Shown piece after piece: positions 35,646 through 43,603 of a stretch of 64,000 nucleotides of DNA. The position numbers and the translations under genes are program-made. The DNA lies in the NCBI GenBank assembly GCA_965220095.1, contig OZ244805.1, positions 3,038,001-3,102,000 on the forward strand, in the 5' to 3' direction. Each line of letters starts with the position of its first letter. Within the stretch, counting starts at the first letter, position 1. The notes beneath the pieces were generated by a model. The model made no database searches and had not been told where the DNA came from. It saw only the letters and a list, made by a program, of their open reading frames with translations. The DNA is from Bin87 sp965220095 (GTDB lineage: Bacteria > Chloroflexota > Dehalococcoidia > Lucifugimonadales > UBA3495).

Positions 35646-36306
35646 CAAAGCTGGAGAACGGCTTGTCCGGCAGCATAAATTCCAGCATCAAGTTGACGTT
35701 GGCGTCGAAACCGGCTGCTGGGTCGTCGATTGCTTGAATGACAAAGTCAAGGCGTTCGCGTCGAAGATAAGGTAACCGGTCGCCCACAGGTTGGTAATCG
35801 GAATTAATATCTAAATCGTAAATAGTTTTGTCGGCGATCCACCACTCGGACGGGTCGAGTACGACTGATGCCAACATTACTCCCGCGTTCAAATCAAACT
35901 CAAAAAATTGCTCGGCGGGCCGCCGGTTAGGATCGGCATTTGGATTCACATAAGCGAACGTCGGGTCTATCGCATTGCCGATTGCATGATCCGGGTCAGG
36001 CCACTGATTAGCCTTGGTTTCGTTGCAGCGGTTGCAAGCGAAAACTAGATTCAACCAAGTGAGCCATTCGTAAGAGAACTTGCTGCGCGGACGAAAATGG
36101 TCAATGGTTCCGTGAGTGCCCGCCTCTCCATTGATTTCGTCGCACTGATTTTCGCAGTAGGCGCAACAACCGGAGAAATCCTCCCTTAAGACAACTCTTA
36201 TGCTTTGTCGTTCGGTGGGATGCAATGAGTCCCAATCAGAACGTATCGCCCGCAATTCACCGATGAATTCGGGTTCTGATGAGCGGTCGACGGCGTGCAT
36301 CGTCAA
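35593..36306 (-). CDS. ptuB: Septu-type HNH endonuclease (PtuB-like)
   Basis: 237 aa HNH nuclease of the TIGR02646-like group. The core shows CCAYCE (about 47-52), GTIDHFRPRSKF (the DH of the active site), an Asn/Leu-rich WLNLVFACNRCNETKAN (second zinc pair and N/H region). It is translationally coupled to the upstream ATPase: its ATG overlaps the ATPase stop in ATGA (36303-36306). ATPase plus this HNH type is the composition of the Septu anti-phage system, where the nuclease degrades nucleic acid when the ATPase complex senses infection or nucleotide loss. Retron-associated homologues exist, but no reverse transcriptase is present here. Confidence 0.85.
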   Translation of the reverse strand: MTMHAVDRSSEPEFIGELRAIRSDWDSLHPTERQSIRVVLREDFSGCCAYCENQCDEINGEAGTHGTIDHFRPRSKFSYEWLTWLNLVFACNRCNETKANQWPDPDHAIGNAIDPTFAYVNPNADPNRRPAEQFFEFDLNAGVMLASVVLDPSEWWIADKTIYDLDINSDYQPVGDRLPYLRRERLDFVIQAIDDPAAGFDANVNLMLEFMLPDKPFSSFVTAYVKDRFPLFERFFR

Positions 36307-37646
36307 CCGTTGTCCTGGTTCAATTCTTGCCGTTGACGGTGTTTTTCCAAAGCTGCGGCGAATTGCTGCTCAAATAGTTCCCGCCGCGCCGCCATAGGAC
36401 CGCCGGCCAGTAAATCCCGGTCGACTAGCTGCCGTAACTCTTGCATACGCTCTCGGCGTTGTTCCTCGTCAACGTGTTCCGGCCGCGGCCCCTCGTCTCT
36501 TAATTGTCGCAGTTCCCGTGCTGCCGCCGCCGTTGCGTCGTCCGTCGGGTCCTGTACCCCCATCATCGTCCGCAAAATCTCATCCGCCGTCCACCCCATA
36601 ATATCCTCAGTGTTGGTGGTGGCAGTAATCACCCCGTTGGCATCCCGGTTCAGCAGATGCACCTGCCCCGCCTTCAACCCGGCCACCACAAACGGCGAGT
36701 GCGTAGTAGCAAAAATCTGCAACCCCGGAAAATGTTCCAACAAAGCAGGAATCACCCGCCGTTGCCAAGTGGGATGCAAGTGATTTTCGATTTCGTCGAT
36801 GAGGAGGATGGAGGGTTGTTCGTGCCACCGTCTTACCCGGGGTCTAGGGGAAAAATTCGCTAGTTCTATGGCTAGAAACCAGATCCATAACAATGTCCCT
36901 TGGGTACCGCTACTCAAATCCCCCATGAAGATAGAGCCGGCATTACGATCTATCGTATTGATAGCCATATCGTCATGGACGTTGGTGATGGATAGTTCAT
37001 CTTCTACTACAGGTTGGGGATAAATGAAATCCGAAGGAATGTGCCCAGGAACTAGGATGTCAGAACAAATGCTCTGGACACAGTCGTACGCTAATTTTTT
37101 TTCAGATTCAGCTCGTTCGATATAACGTCGGTTTTTTCTACCAGATCTTACTAGATCAGTGACACCTTTAGCGTATCGATGAACAGCACTACCTTCGAAA
37201 GCATATAGTGACAATGATTCACGCATTGCATCCAGAGGCTCGGGTTCTATCTCTTCACCTTCATCGTCCAAAATTATGGGGACCTGCGATTGCAATTTTT
37301 GCATGGCAGATATGTCATATTCAAACGGCAAAGTGAGACGTGAGGCAGGAAAATATATCCATGGAATAAAATCTGCAAATTCCTTTTCGCCATTGGCTTG
37401 ATTATTATTGGAACCTCTGTTTATCGGACGAATACGCCGCCTAGCAACACGGTGCCAGTCATCGCTCAACTCGAAACCAAAACGGCCTTCAAATTCCATT
37501 TCCATACGATATTGCAAAGCCCGCAAAATGGTGCTTTTCCCGGACGCGTTCGGTCCCATGAACACGTTCACGCGTTCATCAAGCTCGAATTTCACCTCCT
37601 CCGTGAATGGAGGAAAATCGGCTACGGTTATTCCTGTGATATGCAT
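36303..37646 (-). CDS. ptuA: Septu-type ABC/AAA ATPase (PtuA-like)
   Basis: 447 aa SMC/OLD-like ATPase. Walker A is FMGPNASGKSTIL (about 29-41). A signature-like GDLSSGTQGTLLW precedes Walker B, SILLIDEIENHLHPTWQ, and the H-loop is FATTHSPFVV. The C-terminal 110 residues are charged and helical (EEQRRERMQELRQL). This is the organisation of Septu PtuA, which forms a ring complex restraining PtuB. Codon use is visibly more AT-rich than in flanking genes, suggesting transfer. Only 48 bp separate its ATG from the end of an IS630 element, though a TAGAAT box survives in that gap. Confidence 0.87.
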   Translation of the reverse strand: MHITGITVADFPPFTEEVKFELDERVNVFMGPNASGKSTILRALQYRMEMEFEGRFGFELSDDWHRVARRRIRPINRGSNNNQANGEKEFADFIPWIYFPASRLTLPFEYDISAMQKLQSQVPIILDDEGEEIEPEPLDAMRESLSLYAFEGSAVHRYAKGVTDLVRSGRKNRRYIERAESEKKLAYDCVQSICSDILVPGHIPSDFIYPQPVVEDELSITNVHDDMAINTIDRNAGSIFMGDLSSGTQGTLLWIWFLAIELANFSPRPRVRRWHEQPSILLIDEIENHLHPTWQRRVIPALLEHFPGLQIFATTHSPFVVAGLKAGQVHLLNRDANGVITATTNTEDIMGWTADEILRTMMGVQDPTDDATAAAARELRQLRDEGPRPEHVDEEQRRERMQELRQLVDRDLLAGGPMAARRELFEQQFAAALEKHRQRQELNQDNG

Positions 37647-37788
37647 GATGCCTCTGCTAACTTATTCTATCACCGACTCTTCACCGTCAGCCTAGTATTG
37701 AGTCAATCCTGTATTGCCAGGTGAAGCGCGGGGCGGGCCAGGGTTGTTACGCTGACTGGCAAACAGTGGTGCGGGAGGTGGGACATCC

Positions 37789-38259
37789 ATGGTTCAGGAG
37801 AAATACGCAGTACGGTTGTCGTCGGAAGATCAGGAGCAGTTGCGCGGATTGATCCACAGTGGGCGGCATTCCGCTCGGGTCATCAATCGGGTGCGCATCC
37901 TGCTCAAGACTGACGAAGGGTGGAGTGCCCCCCAGGTGGTGGCGGCTCTGGACACGTCGCCGCGCACGGTGTTCCGCACCAAACGGCGGTACGCCGAAGA
38001 GGGGTTGGAGGGCGTCCTGCACGACCATCCCCAAGCCAACCGGTATCGCAAGCTGGACGATCGGGGCGAAGCCCACCTGATTGCGCTGGCGTGCAGCGAC
38101 GCGCCCGAAGGCCATGAGCACTGGACCCTGCGTTTGTTGGCTGGCAAGGTGGTGGAGTTGGGCTTGGCGCCATCGCTGTCCTACGAGACGGTCAGGCTCA
38201 GACTCAAAAAAACACCCTCAAGCCCTGGCGGAAGCAGCAATGGTGCATCCCGAAAGTAG
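37789..38259 (+). CDS. IS630 transposase, N-terminal frame (copy A)
   Basis: 156 aa with two helix-turn-helix segments (VINRVRILLKTDEGW..., SPRTVFRTKRRYAEEG). Its last in-frame part passes an A7 run (38206-38212). A -1 shift there joins it to the next frame and gives LKPWRKQQWCIPK, continuous with the catalytic domain, so the full transposase is made by frameshifting or transcript slippage. ATG 37789 has GGAGGTGGGAC just upstream. Confidence 0.88.
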   Translation: MVQEKYAVRLSSEDQEQLRGLIHSGRHSARVINRVRILLKTDEGWSAPQVVAALDTSPRTVFRTKRRYAEEGLEGVLHDHPQANRYRKLDDRGEAHLIALACSDAPEGHEHWTLRLLAGKVVELGLAPSLSYETVRLRLKKTPSSPGGSSNGASRK

Positions 38260-38270
38260 GCGGCGAATTC

Positions 38271-38912
38271 GTGGCGGCCATGGAGGACGTGCTGGACCTG
38301 TATGCCGAACCCTACGACCCCAATCGGCCGGTGGTGTGCTTTGACGAGACCTCCACCCAACTGCTGGCCGCGGTCAGGGAGCCGTTGCCTCCTCAACCGG
38401 GACGACCGCGGCGGCAGGACTACGAGTATCGACGCGGCGGCACCCGCAACATCTTCCTGACCTGTGAACCCCTGGCGGGCTGGCGCCACCTGGCCATCAC
38501 CGAGCGCCGCACCATGCCGGACTTCGCCCACCAGATGCGCTGGCTAGTGGATGAGGCTTACCCCGATGCCCCGGTGATCCGCGTGGTGCTGGACAATCTG
38601 AATACTCATCGTATGGCGTCCCTTTACGAGACGTTCCCGGCTGCTGAGGCCCGGCGCATCGTGAAGCGCCTCGAGTTTCACCACACGCCCAAGCACGCCA
38701 GTTGGTTGAACATGGCGGAGATCGAATTCAGCGCATTGAGCCGCGCTTGTCTCAAGGGGAGAAACCCCGACGCCGACGCCCTGCAACGCCAAATCACGGC
38801 CTACGAGACCGAGCGCAACGCAGCGGGCGTCACCATCAACTGGCGGTTCAGCACTCAAGATGCCCGATCCAAATTGCATCGCCTCTATCCCTGCCTTTCC
38901 AGACTTGATTGA
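38271..38912 (+). CDS. IS630 transposase, catalytic DDE frame (copy A)
   Basis: 213 aa DDE_3 (RNase H-like) domain: VVCFDETSTQLL (first Asp), RVVLDNLNTH (second Asp) and ASWLNMAEIE (Glu). Expressed as the -1 fusion with the preceding frame; the nominal GTG 38271 is not a credible independent start. Intact. Confidence 0.88.
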   Translation: MAAMEDVLDLYAEPYDPNRPVVCFDETSTQLLAAVREPLPPQPGRPRRQDYEYRRGGTRNIFLTCEPLAGWRHLAITERRTMPDFAHQMRWLVDEAYPDAPVIRVVLDNLNTHRMASLYETFPAAEARRIVKRLEFHHTPKHASWLNMAEIEFSALSRACLKGRNPDADALQRQITAYETERNAAGVTINWRFSTQDARSKLHRLYPCLSRLD

Positions 38913-39000
38913 GTACTAGTACCATTTCCGGATAGATTTGTAATAATATGAGAAGGGAGCCATACTTGGGTATGATCTTTCTGTGGGGGAGTATCCAGAC

Positions 39001-39471
39001 ATGGCTGCCATCAAGTATAAAGTCAAGCTGGCTGAATCCGAACGCTCCCGTCTCAATGAGGTTTCCCACCGGGGCAAGCCGTCAGTCCGCACCGTCAAGC
39101 GGGCGCTGGCGTTGCTCAAAGCAGATGAAGGACTTCGGGACGGTGAGATAGCCGGTGTGCTTTTGATCAACGCTGCTACCGTTGCCAGAGTGCGGAAGCG
39201 GTTCGTCGAGGAAGGACTTGAGGCCGCCATCAATGACAAGCCACGGCCGGGCCGGGAGCGCAAGTTGGACGGCAAGCAGGAAGCGCACCTAGTTGCCATC
39301 GCGTGCAGCAGTCCACCCGAAGGACATGTGAACTGGACGCTCCATCTGCTGGCGGACAAGGTGGTGGAGATGGAGTTTGCCGGGAGCATCTCCTTGGAGA
39401 CGGTGCGCCAGATACTCAAAAAAACGAACTCAAGCCGTGGCGGAAAAAGGAATGGTGCATCCCCAAGCTGA
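39001..39471 (+). CDS. IS630 transposase, N-terminal frame (copy B)
   Basis: 156 aa from ATG 39001 (MAAIKYKVKL). DNA-binding helices lie in SVRTVKRALALLKADEGL and NAATVARVRKRFVEEG. As in copy A, an A7 run (39418-39424) lets ribosomes shift -1 into the catalytic frame, reading LKPWRKKEWCIPK. Confidence 0.87.
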   Translation: MAAIKYKVKLAESERSRLNEVSHRGKPSVRTVKRALALLKADEGLRDGEIAGVLLINAATVARVRKRFVEEGLEAAINDKPRPGRERKLDGKQEAHLVAIACSSPPEGHVNWTLHLLADKVVEMEFAGSISLETVRQILKKTNSSRGGKRNGASPS

Positions 39472-39491
39472 GCGGGGAGTTCGTCGCTCGG

Positions 39492-40118
39492 ATGGAGGAC
39501 GTGCTGGACCTTTATCACGAAGAGTACGACCGGGAGTGTCCGGTGGTGTGTTTTGACGAGTCCTCCAAGCAGTTGCTTGGGGATGTGCGGCCTCCCATTG
39601 CGGCCGCTCCTGGACGGGTGGAGCGCTATGACACCGAGTACCAGCGAAACGGGACCCGGAATCTGTTCATGTTCTGTGAACCGAAGGGTGGGTGGAGGCA
39701 TATCGAGGTGACCGGGCGCCGGACTGCTGTGGACTTCGCTCAACAGATGAAGTGGCTGGTGGACGAGGCATATCCTGACGCCGCAGTAGTGCGCGTGGTC
39801 CTGGACAATCTCAACACCCACCAGCCCGGCTCGCTCTACGAAGCGTTTGCACCGTCCGAGGCGCGCCGCATAGCCAAACGCCTGGAGCTTCACCACACAC
39901 CCAATCACGGAAGCTGGTTGAACATGGCTGAAATCGAGTTGAGCGTCTTTAGCAGACAGTGTCTGAACCGCCGGGTCGGCGATGAAGCGTTGCTGAGACG
40001 GGAGGTCGCGGCGCTCGAACGCGAGCGCAACGAGGCCGCCGCCATCATAGACTGGCGGTTCTCCACCCAGGACGCTCGCAGTAAGCTCAAACATGTCTAT
40101 CCAATAGAATTAAATTGA
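39492..40118 (+). CDS. IS630 transposase, catalytic DDE frame (copy B)
   Basis: DDE residues in VVCFDESSKQLL, RVVLDNLNTH and GSWLNMAEIE. The frame is open back through the A7 slip site; 39492 is the first conserved ATG (MEDVLDLY). Intact, so the element could be active. Confidence 0.87.
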   Translation: MEDVLDLYHEEYDRECPVVCFDESSKQLLGDVRPPIAAAPGRVERYDTEYQRNGTRNLFMFCEPKGGWRHIEVTGRRTAVDFAQQMKWLVDEAYPDAAVVRVVLDNLNTHQPGSLYEAFAPSEARRIAKRLELHHTPNHGSWLNMAEIELSVFSRQCLNRRVGDEALLRREVAALERERNEAAAIIDWRFSTQDARSKLKHVYPIELN

Positions 40119-40125
40119 AACGGTA

Positions 40126-41265
40126 CTAGTACCCTTCCCACAGCCGCCCCCACTCCGTTTTCAGCGCCTTCCTTATGCGGCGCTTGCCCACCGTGTTCAG
40201 CCAGTAGCCGTTGTGGTATAGGTTGCTGGCGGTGTAGGCCCAGGCGGCTATGGGGGAGCGGAGGAGGGCGTTTTCGAGGGGTTTTAGGGGGCCCCAGTAG
40301 ATGAGTTTTTGGCCCCGGCTGGCGAAGGTGTTTTCGGTGCCGGAGAAATTCCAGTTGACCCGGGAGATGTCCGGCTCGTCGCCGACGACCTCGATGTGGC
40401 GCAGGTCGCCGATGCCCAGGCCGCGCTCGTGGGCCAGGCGGATGAACTGGATGCTCAGCGGGTTGAAGCCCATCATGGAGGCGACCACGGCGTCGACGGC
40501 TACCTGGTCGGCGCCGGCGACGATGCGGTTCTTGATGTGCCAGCGCATGGCCCGCGGGCCGGGCCCGTCGCCGGCGAAGGTGCCGTCGGTGACGGCGAAG
40601 ATGCCCGGGTGTATCTCCTGCTGGATGGCCAGCAGATCGACCAGCGTCTCGTGGATGACCGAGTGGGTCCAGTGGCGCTTGCGGTGCAGCAGCCCGCCGA
40701 AGGCGTTCTTCATTGCGCCGGTCATGGTGGTGAAGACGTGGGTCTTCATGGTGGGCAGGTGGACGATGTTCTTGCCGGCGAAAATCTGCGGAATCTCGAT
40801 GCCCTCCGGGTAGATGTCGTCCAGCGCCAGCATTTTGGCCCTGGGCTCGTAACGCACCCACGGCTCCGGCGGCGTGTCCAGGTGGACGGTACGCAGGTTG
40901 TACTTGTCCTGGACGGGCTTGTGGCGGTTGTTGACCTCGCCCTCGAAGGAATCAACGACGACGGTGCCGTTATGAGCGGCGATGAGGTCGGAGTGGCCCA
41001 TGTTGTGCAACGCGCAGACGACGCCCTCCAGCTGCCAGGGCGCGGTGGAGCATCCCGGATACCAGTGCTGCCAGGAGATGTTGATCTTCAGCAGCGTTTC
41101 CAGGTCGATGGACAGCACCTGCTCGGCGCCGGCCAGCCGCATGGCGCGCTCCACATCGGCCAGCACCGTCGCCGGCGTGGTCGCCACAACGGACACCACC
41201 GGCGTTTTGACTGGCTGGTTGGTGGGGGTTTGTCCGGCGGCATCCGGTTGTACAACGGTGGTCAT
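40126..41265 (-). CDS. DUF362 domain protein
   Basis: 379 aa. DUF362 core: NIVHLPTMKTHVFTTMTGAMKNAFGGLL (a lysine/threonine-rich motif of the family) then AVTDGTFAGDGPGPR and a late ADQVAVDAVVASMMGF. No Cys clusters of the ferredoxin type seen in some DUF362 proteins. Function of the family is unknown; some members have been linked to iron-sulfur or corrinoid redox work. The stop codon TAG is formed at the junction with IS630 copy B, so the natural C-terminus may be altered. Start ATG 41265 (MTTVVQPD); ATG 41298 is an alternative and neither has a good ribosome site. Confidence 0.85.
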   Translation of the reverse strand: MTTVVQPDAAGQTPTNQPVKTPVVSVVATTPATVLADVERAMRLAGAEQVLSIDLETLLKINISWQHWYPGCSTAPWQLEGVVCALHNMGHSDLIAAHNGTVVVDSFEGEVNNRHKPVQDKYNLRTVHLDTPPEPWVRYEPRAKMLALDDIYPEGIEIPQIFAGKNIVHLPTMKTHVFTTMTGAMKNAFGGLLHRKRHWTHSVIHETLVDLLAIQQEIHPGIFAVTDGTFAGDGPGPRAMRWHIKNRIVAGADQVAVDAVVASMMGFNPLSIQFIRLAHERGLGIGDLRHIEVVGDEPDISRVNWNFSGTENTFASRGQKLIYWGPLKPLENALLRSPIAAWAYTASNLYHNGYWLNTVGKRRIRKALKTEWGRLWEGY

Positions 41266-41361
41266 CAATAAAGGCCCTTTACCAACATGTATGCTCATGA
41301 TGAGCAGGATTTTCGGTGGTTAAATCTTATCATCCGGTCTATCCTGTCGATCCATGTTCGA

Positions 41362-42501
41362 TTATTTCGCCGCTTCTTTGGCGCGGAAGTGGGGGATGAC
41401 GTACTCGCCAAAGAGGCGGATGGAGTTCAGGACCTCTTCGTGGGTGGCGTAACCGGCCTGGAAGATGGGCATGATTTCGTCCACGCCCATGGACTCGAAC
41501 TCCTCGATCACCCGGATGCAGGCGTCGGGGTCGCCGACGCAGTAGCCGCCGCCGGCCAGCAGCTCCTCGGGCGTGGGCGGTTGCTGCTGCTGGGGGTCTT
41601 CCGACCGCGGTCCGGAGTCAGGGCCGCCGCCGCGCACCGCGCCGCCCTGCACGTAGAACTGGTACTCCTCGGGTACGGCATCCCGGTCGACGCCGGCCCA
41701 CTCCAGCACGAAACGCTGGCGGCTCTGCTCCAGGTACCAGGCGGCGACCTCGGCCCCCTTCCGGCGAGCGCGGGCGTCGTCCTCGTCGCAGAACCCGATG
41801 GTGGAAGCGACGACCTGGCGGTTGGTGAACCGTCCCACGGGCGTGGCGTGCTCGATGGCCTCGTAGTAGGCGTTGACCAGTCCGCGGGTCTTGTCGGTGC
41901 CGCCCAGGGTGTTGACCAGACAACCGACGCCCAACTGCCCGGCCAGGCGGAAGGTGTCCTCCTGGGTGCAGGCCATCCACAGCGGCGGGTGGGGTTGCTG
42001 CAACGGGCGGGGAATGACCTCCCGAGCGGGGATGGTCCAGTTTTCGCCGTCGTGGCTGAAGACCTCATCGCACCACATGCGAGGGAGACATTCCAGGGTC
42101 TCCACCATCATGCTCTGGGTCTGGGCCACGTCGGTGCCGAAGGGAGTGAGCTGGTAGGGTCCCTTGGTGCGGCCCACGCCCACGTCCACGCGCCCGTCGC
42201 TGAGGATGTCCAGGGTGGCGGCGCGCGCCGCTACGTGGAGGGGATGATGCACGGGCGCCAGCGCCACGCCGAACCCCAGGCGCATCTTCCTGGTGTGCTG
42301 GGCCATCACGGCCAGCGTTACTTCTGGGGCGGACGAGTGGGCGAATTCGGTAAGGAAATGGTGCTCTACCAGCCAGACGCGCTCGAAGCCCATCTCCTCG
42401 GCGTACTGTACCTGCCGCACGGCGTTCCAGAGGGTGTCGTACTCGGCGGTGTCGGTCCAGGGGCGGGGCATCTGCAATTCATAAAACATACCGAATTTCA
42501 T
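41362..42501 (-). CDS. LLM-class flavin-dependent oxidoreductase
   Basis: 379 aa luciferase-like monooxygenase. Seen: MKFGMFYELQMPRPW, RVWLVEHHFLTEFAHSSAPEV, the LGFGVALAPVHHPLHVAARAATLDILSDGR strand pair and PPLWMACTQEDTF. A Gln/Pro-rich insertion (PRSEDPQQQQPPTPEE) sits near residue 300. It is divergent from the paralogue at 13967. Follows an SDR gene on the same strand, a pairing common in degradation of cyclic or terpenoid-like compounds; that context is only suggestive. Start ATG 42501. Confidence 0.92.
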   Translation of the reverse strand: MKFGMFYELQMPRPWTDTAEYDTLWNAVRQVQYAEEMGFERVWLVEHHFLTEFAHSSAPEVTLAVMAQHTRKMRLGFGVALAPVHHPLHVAARAATLDILSDGRVDVGVGRTKGPYQLTPFGTDVAQTQSMMVETLECLPRMWCDEVFSHDGENWTIPAREVIPRPLQQPHPPLWMACTQEDTFRLAGQLGVGCLVNTLGGTDKTRGLVNAYYEAIEHATPVGRFTNRQVVASTIGFCDEDDARARRKGAEVAAWYLEQSRQRFVLEWAGVDRDAVPEEYQFYVQGGAVRGGGPDSGPRSEDPQQQQPPTPEELLAGGGYCVGDPDACIRVIEEFESMGVDEIMPIFQAGYATHEEVLNSIRLFGEYVIPHFRAKEAAK

Positions 42502-42576
42502 GGCTCAACGTCTCCAGGGTTTGTTGCAGACCTCGGCATGAAGATCGAAGATCAATGCACGAGGTCGGTGTTGTCG

Positions 42577-43359
42577 TCAGATAGCAGTCCATCCTCCGTC
42601 GACGATCAGCAGGTGGCCAGTGGTGGCGCCGGCCGAGTCGCTGGCCAGGTAGATGGCCGCGCCCACCAGTTCTTCAGCTTCCATGCGCCGGCCCAGGGGC
42701 ATCCGCAGGGCCAGGTCGGCCTGGATGGAATCGTCGTCACGGGTCTCGGCCTCCAGCAGGCCGGGTGTGGTGGTGGGCCCCGGCCCGATGGCGTTGACGG
42801 TGATGCCGTGCTCGGCCCACTCCAGCGCCAGCACCCGGGTCAGGTTGGCCAGGCCGCCCTTGCTGGCGCAGTAGGCGGCCCGGTGAGGCGCGCCCACCAG
42901 GGCCAGCTGGGAAGATATGCTGATTATGCGTCCAAACCCGTTTGGAATCATGACCCGGGCGGCGGCCTGGGCGCAGAAGAAGGCGCCCTTGAGGTTGGTG
43001 TCGAGGACGGCGTCCCAATCATCCTCGGTTACTTCCAGCGCCGGCGCGCGACGCCTGATGCCGGCGTTGTTGACCAGGATGTCCAGCCGCCCCAGGTCGG
43101 CGGCGGCGCGCCGAACGGTGGCGTCGATGGCCGCCACCGACTGTACGTCCATATCGTATTCGAGGGCGGCGACGCCTTCCGCCCTGATGCGGGCGGCGGT
43201 CTCGGCCACGCCGGCCCGGGAGGTGTCGGTGGGCAGGTCGCTGACGGCGACGTTGGCGCCGGCCTGAGCGAGGCCAACGGCCAGGGCAGCCCCGATTCCG
43301 CGGGCCGCGCCGGTTACCAGCGCCTTGCGACCGGTGAGGTCAAGTCCGGGATAGGGCAT
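42577..43359 (-). CDS. Short-chain dehydrogenase/reductase
   Basis: Classical SDR, 260 aa. The NAD(P) motif is VTGAARGIGAALA (about 14-26), then DILVNNAGIRRR, the catalytic Ser in IISISSQLA, YCASK with Tyr/Lys, and the terminal ATTGHLLIVDGGWTAI. Start ATG 43359 (MPYPGLDLTG) precedes the first strand; the frame is open to 43410 but without homology-like sequence. It lies 75 bp upstream of the oxidoreductase on the same strand. Substrate unknown. Confidence 0.93.
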   Translation of the reverse strand: MPYPGLDLTGRKALVTGAARGIGAALAVGLAQAGANVAVSDLPTDTSRAGVAETAARIRAEGVAALEYDMDVQSVAAIDATVRRAAADLGRLDILVNNAGIRRRAPALEVTEDDWDAVLDTNLKGAFFCAQAAARVMIPNGFGRIISISSQLALVGAPHRAAYCASKGGLANLTRVLALEWAEHGITVNAIGPGPTTTPGLLEAETRDDDSIQADLALRMPLGRRMEAEELVGAAIYLASDSAGATTGHLLIVDGGWTAI

Positions 43360-43480
43360 GATGGCGCGTGCCTTCCTATGCGGGGATGATAGCCGGGGTT
43401 TTCGCCGCATTATACAGGGTCGCCGCGTCCAACCTTCCCAGGTTATTCGTCAAAGTGTCTATACGGCGTATCCCAAATTA

Positions 43481-43509
43481 TTGAAACTGCCGGCAGGCGC
43501 TGTTAGATT
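43481..43509 (+). promoter_or_regulatory. Candidate promoter of the TRAP binding-protein gene
   Basis: TTGAAA (43481-43486), a 17-bp spacer, and TAGATT (43504-43509). Located 95 bp before the ATG in the divergent region with the SDR gene. Confidence 0.45.
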
Positions 43510-43603
43510 ACGATGTTAATCGACGGCAGTGAGGGTGGCGGTTACCGGTTTGGTCAGTTGCCACGTGCCGTCGCCTAAATTTCCCAACGCGATGGAGACT
43601 ACT

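Larger units (their letters stand above)
37695..38916 (+). mobile_element. IS630-family element, copy A (1222 bp)
   Basis: Ends GTATTGAGTCAATCCTG and, from the right, GTACTCAATCAAGTCTGG, are inverted repeats. TA dinucleotides flank the element at 37693-37694 and 38917-38918, the IS630/Tc1-mariner target duplication. Two overlapping transposase frames inside. Copies C (47033-48254) and D (48257-49502) are near-identical. Confidence 0.9.
38919..40126 (+). mobile_element. IS630-family element, copy B (1208 bp, different type)
   Basis: Ends GTACCATTTCCGG and, from the right, GTACCGTTTCAATTT. It shares the TA at 38917-38918 with copy A and has TA at 40127-40128. Protein is about half identical to copy A. 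Its right TA plus terminal C forms the TAG stop of the DUF362 gene. Confidence 0.88.

Noticed and set aside
35593..37646. Retron with HNH effector
   Set aside because: The HNH family occurs with retrons, but no reverse transcriptase or msr/msd-like inverted repeats are nearby.
37695..40126. Composite transposon formed by the two IS630 elements
   Set aside because: They abut directly with no cargo between them and are different element types.
41287..43389. 700-aa open frame on the plus strand
   Set aside because: Antisense of the oxidoreductase and SDR genes, composition Gly/Gln/His-rich with no domain.
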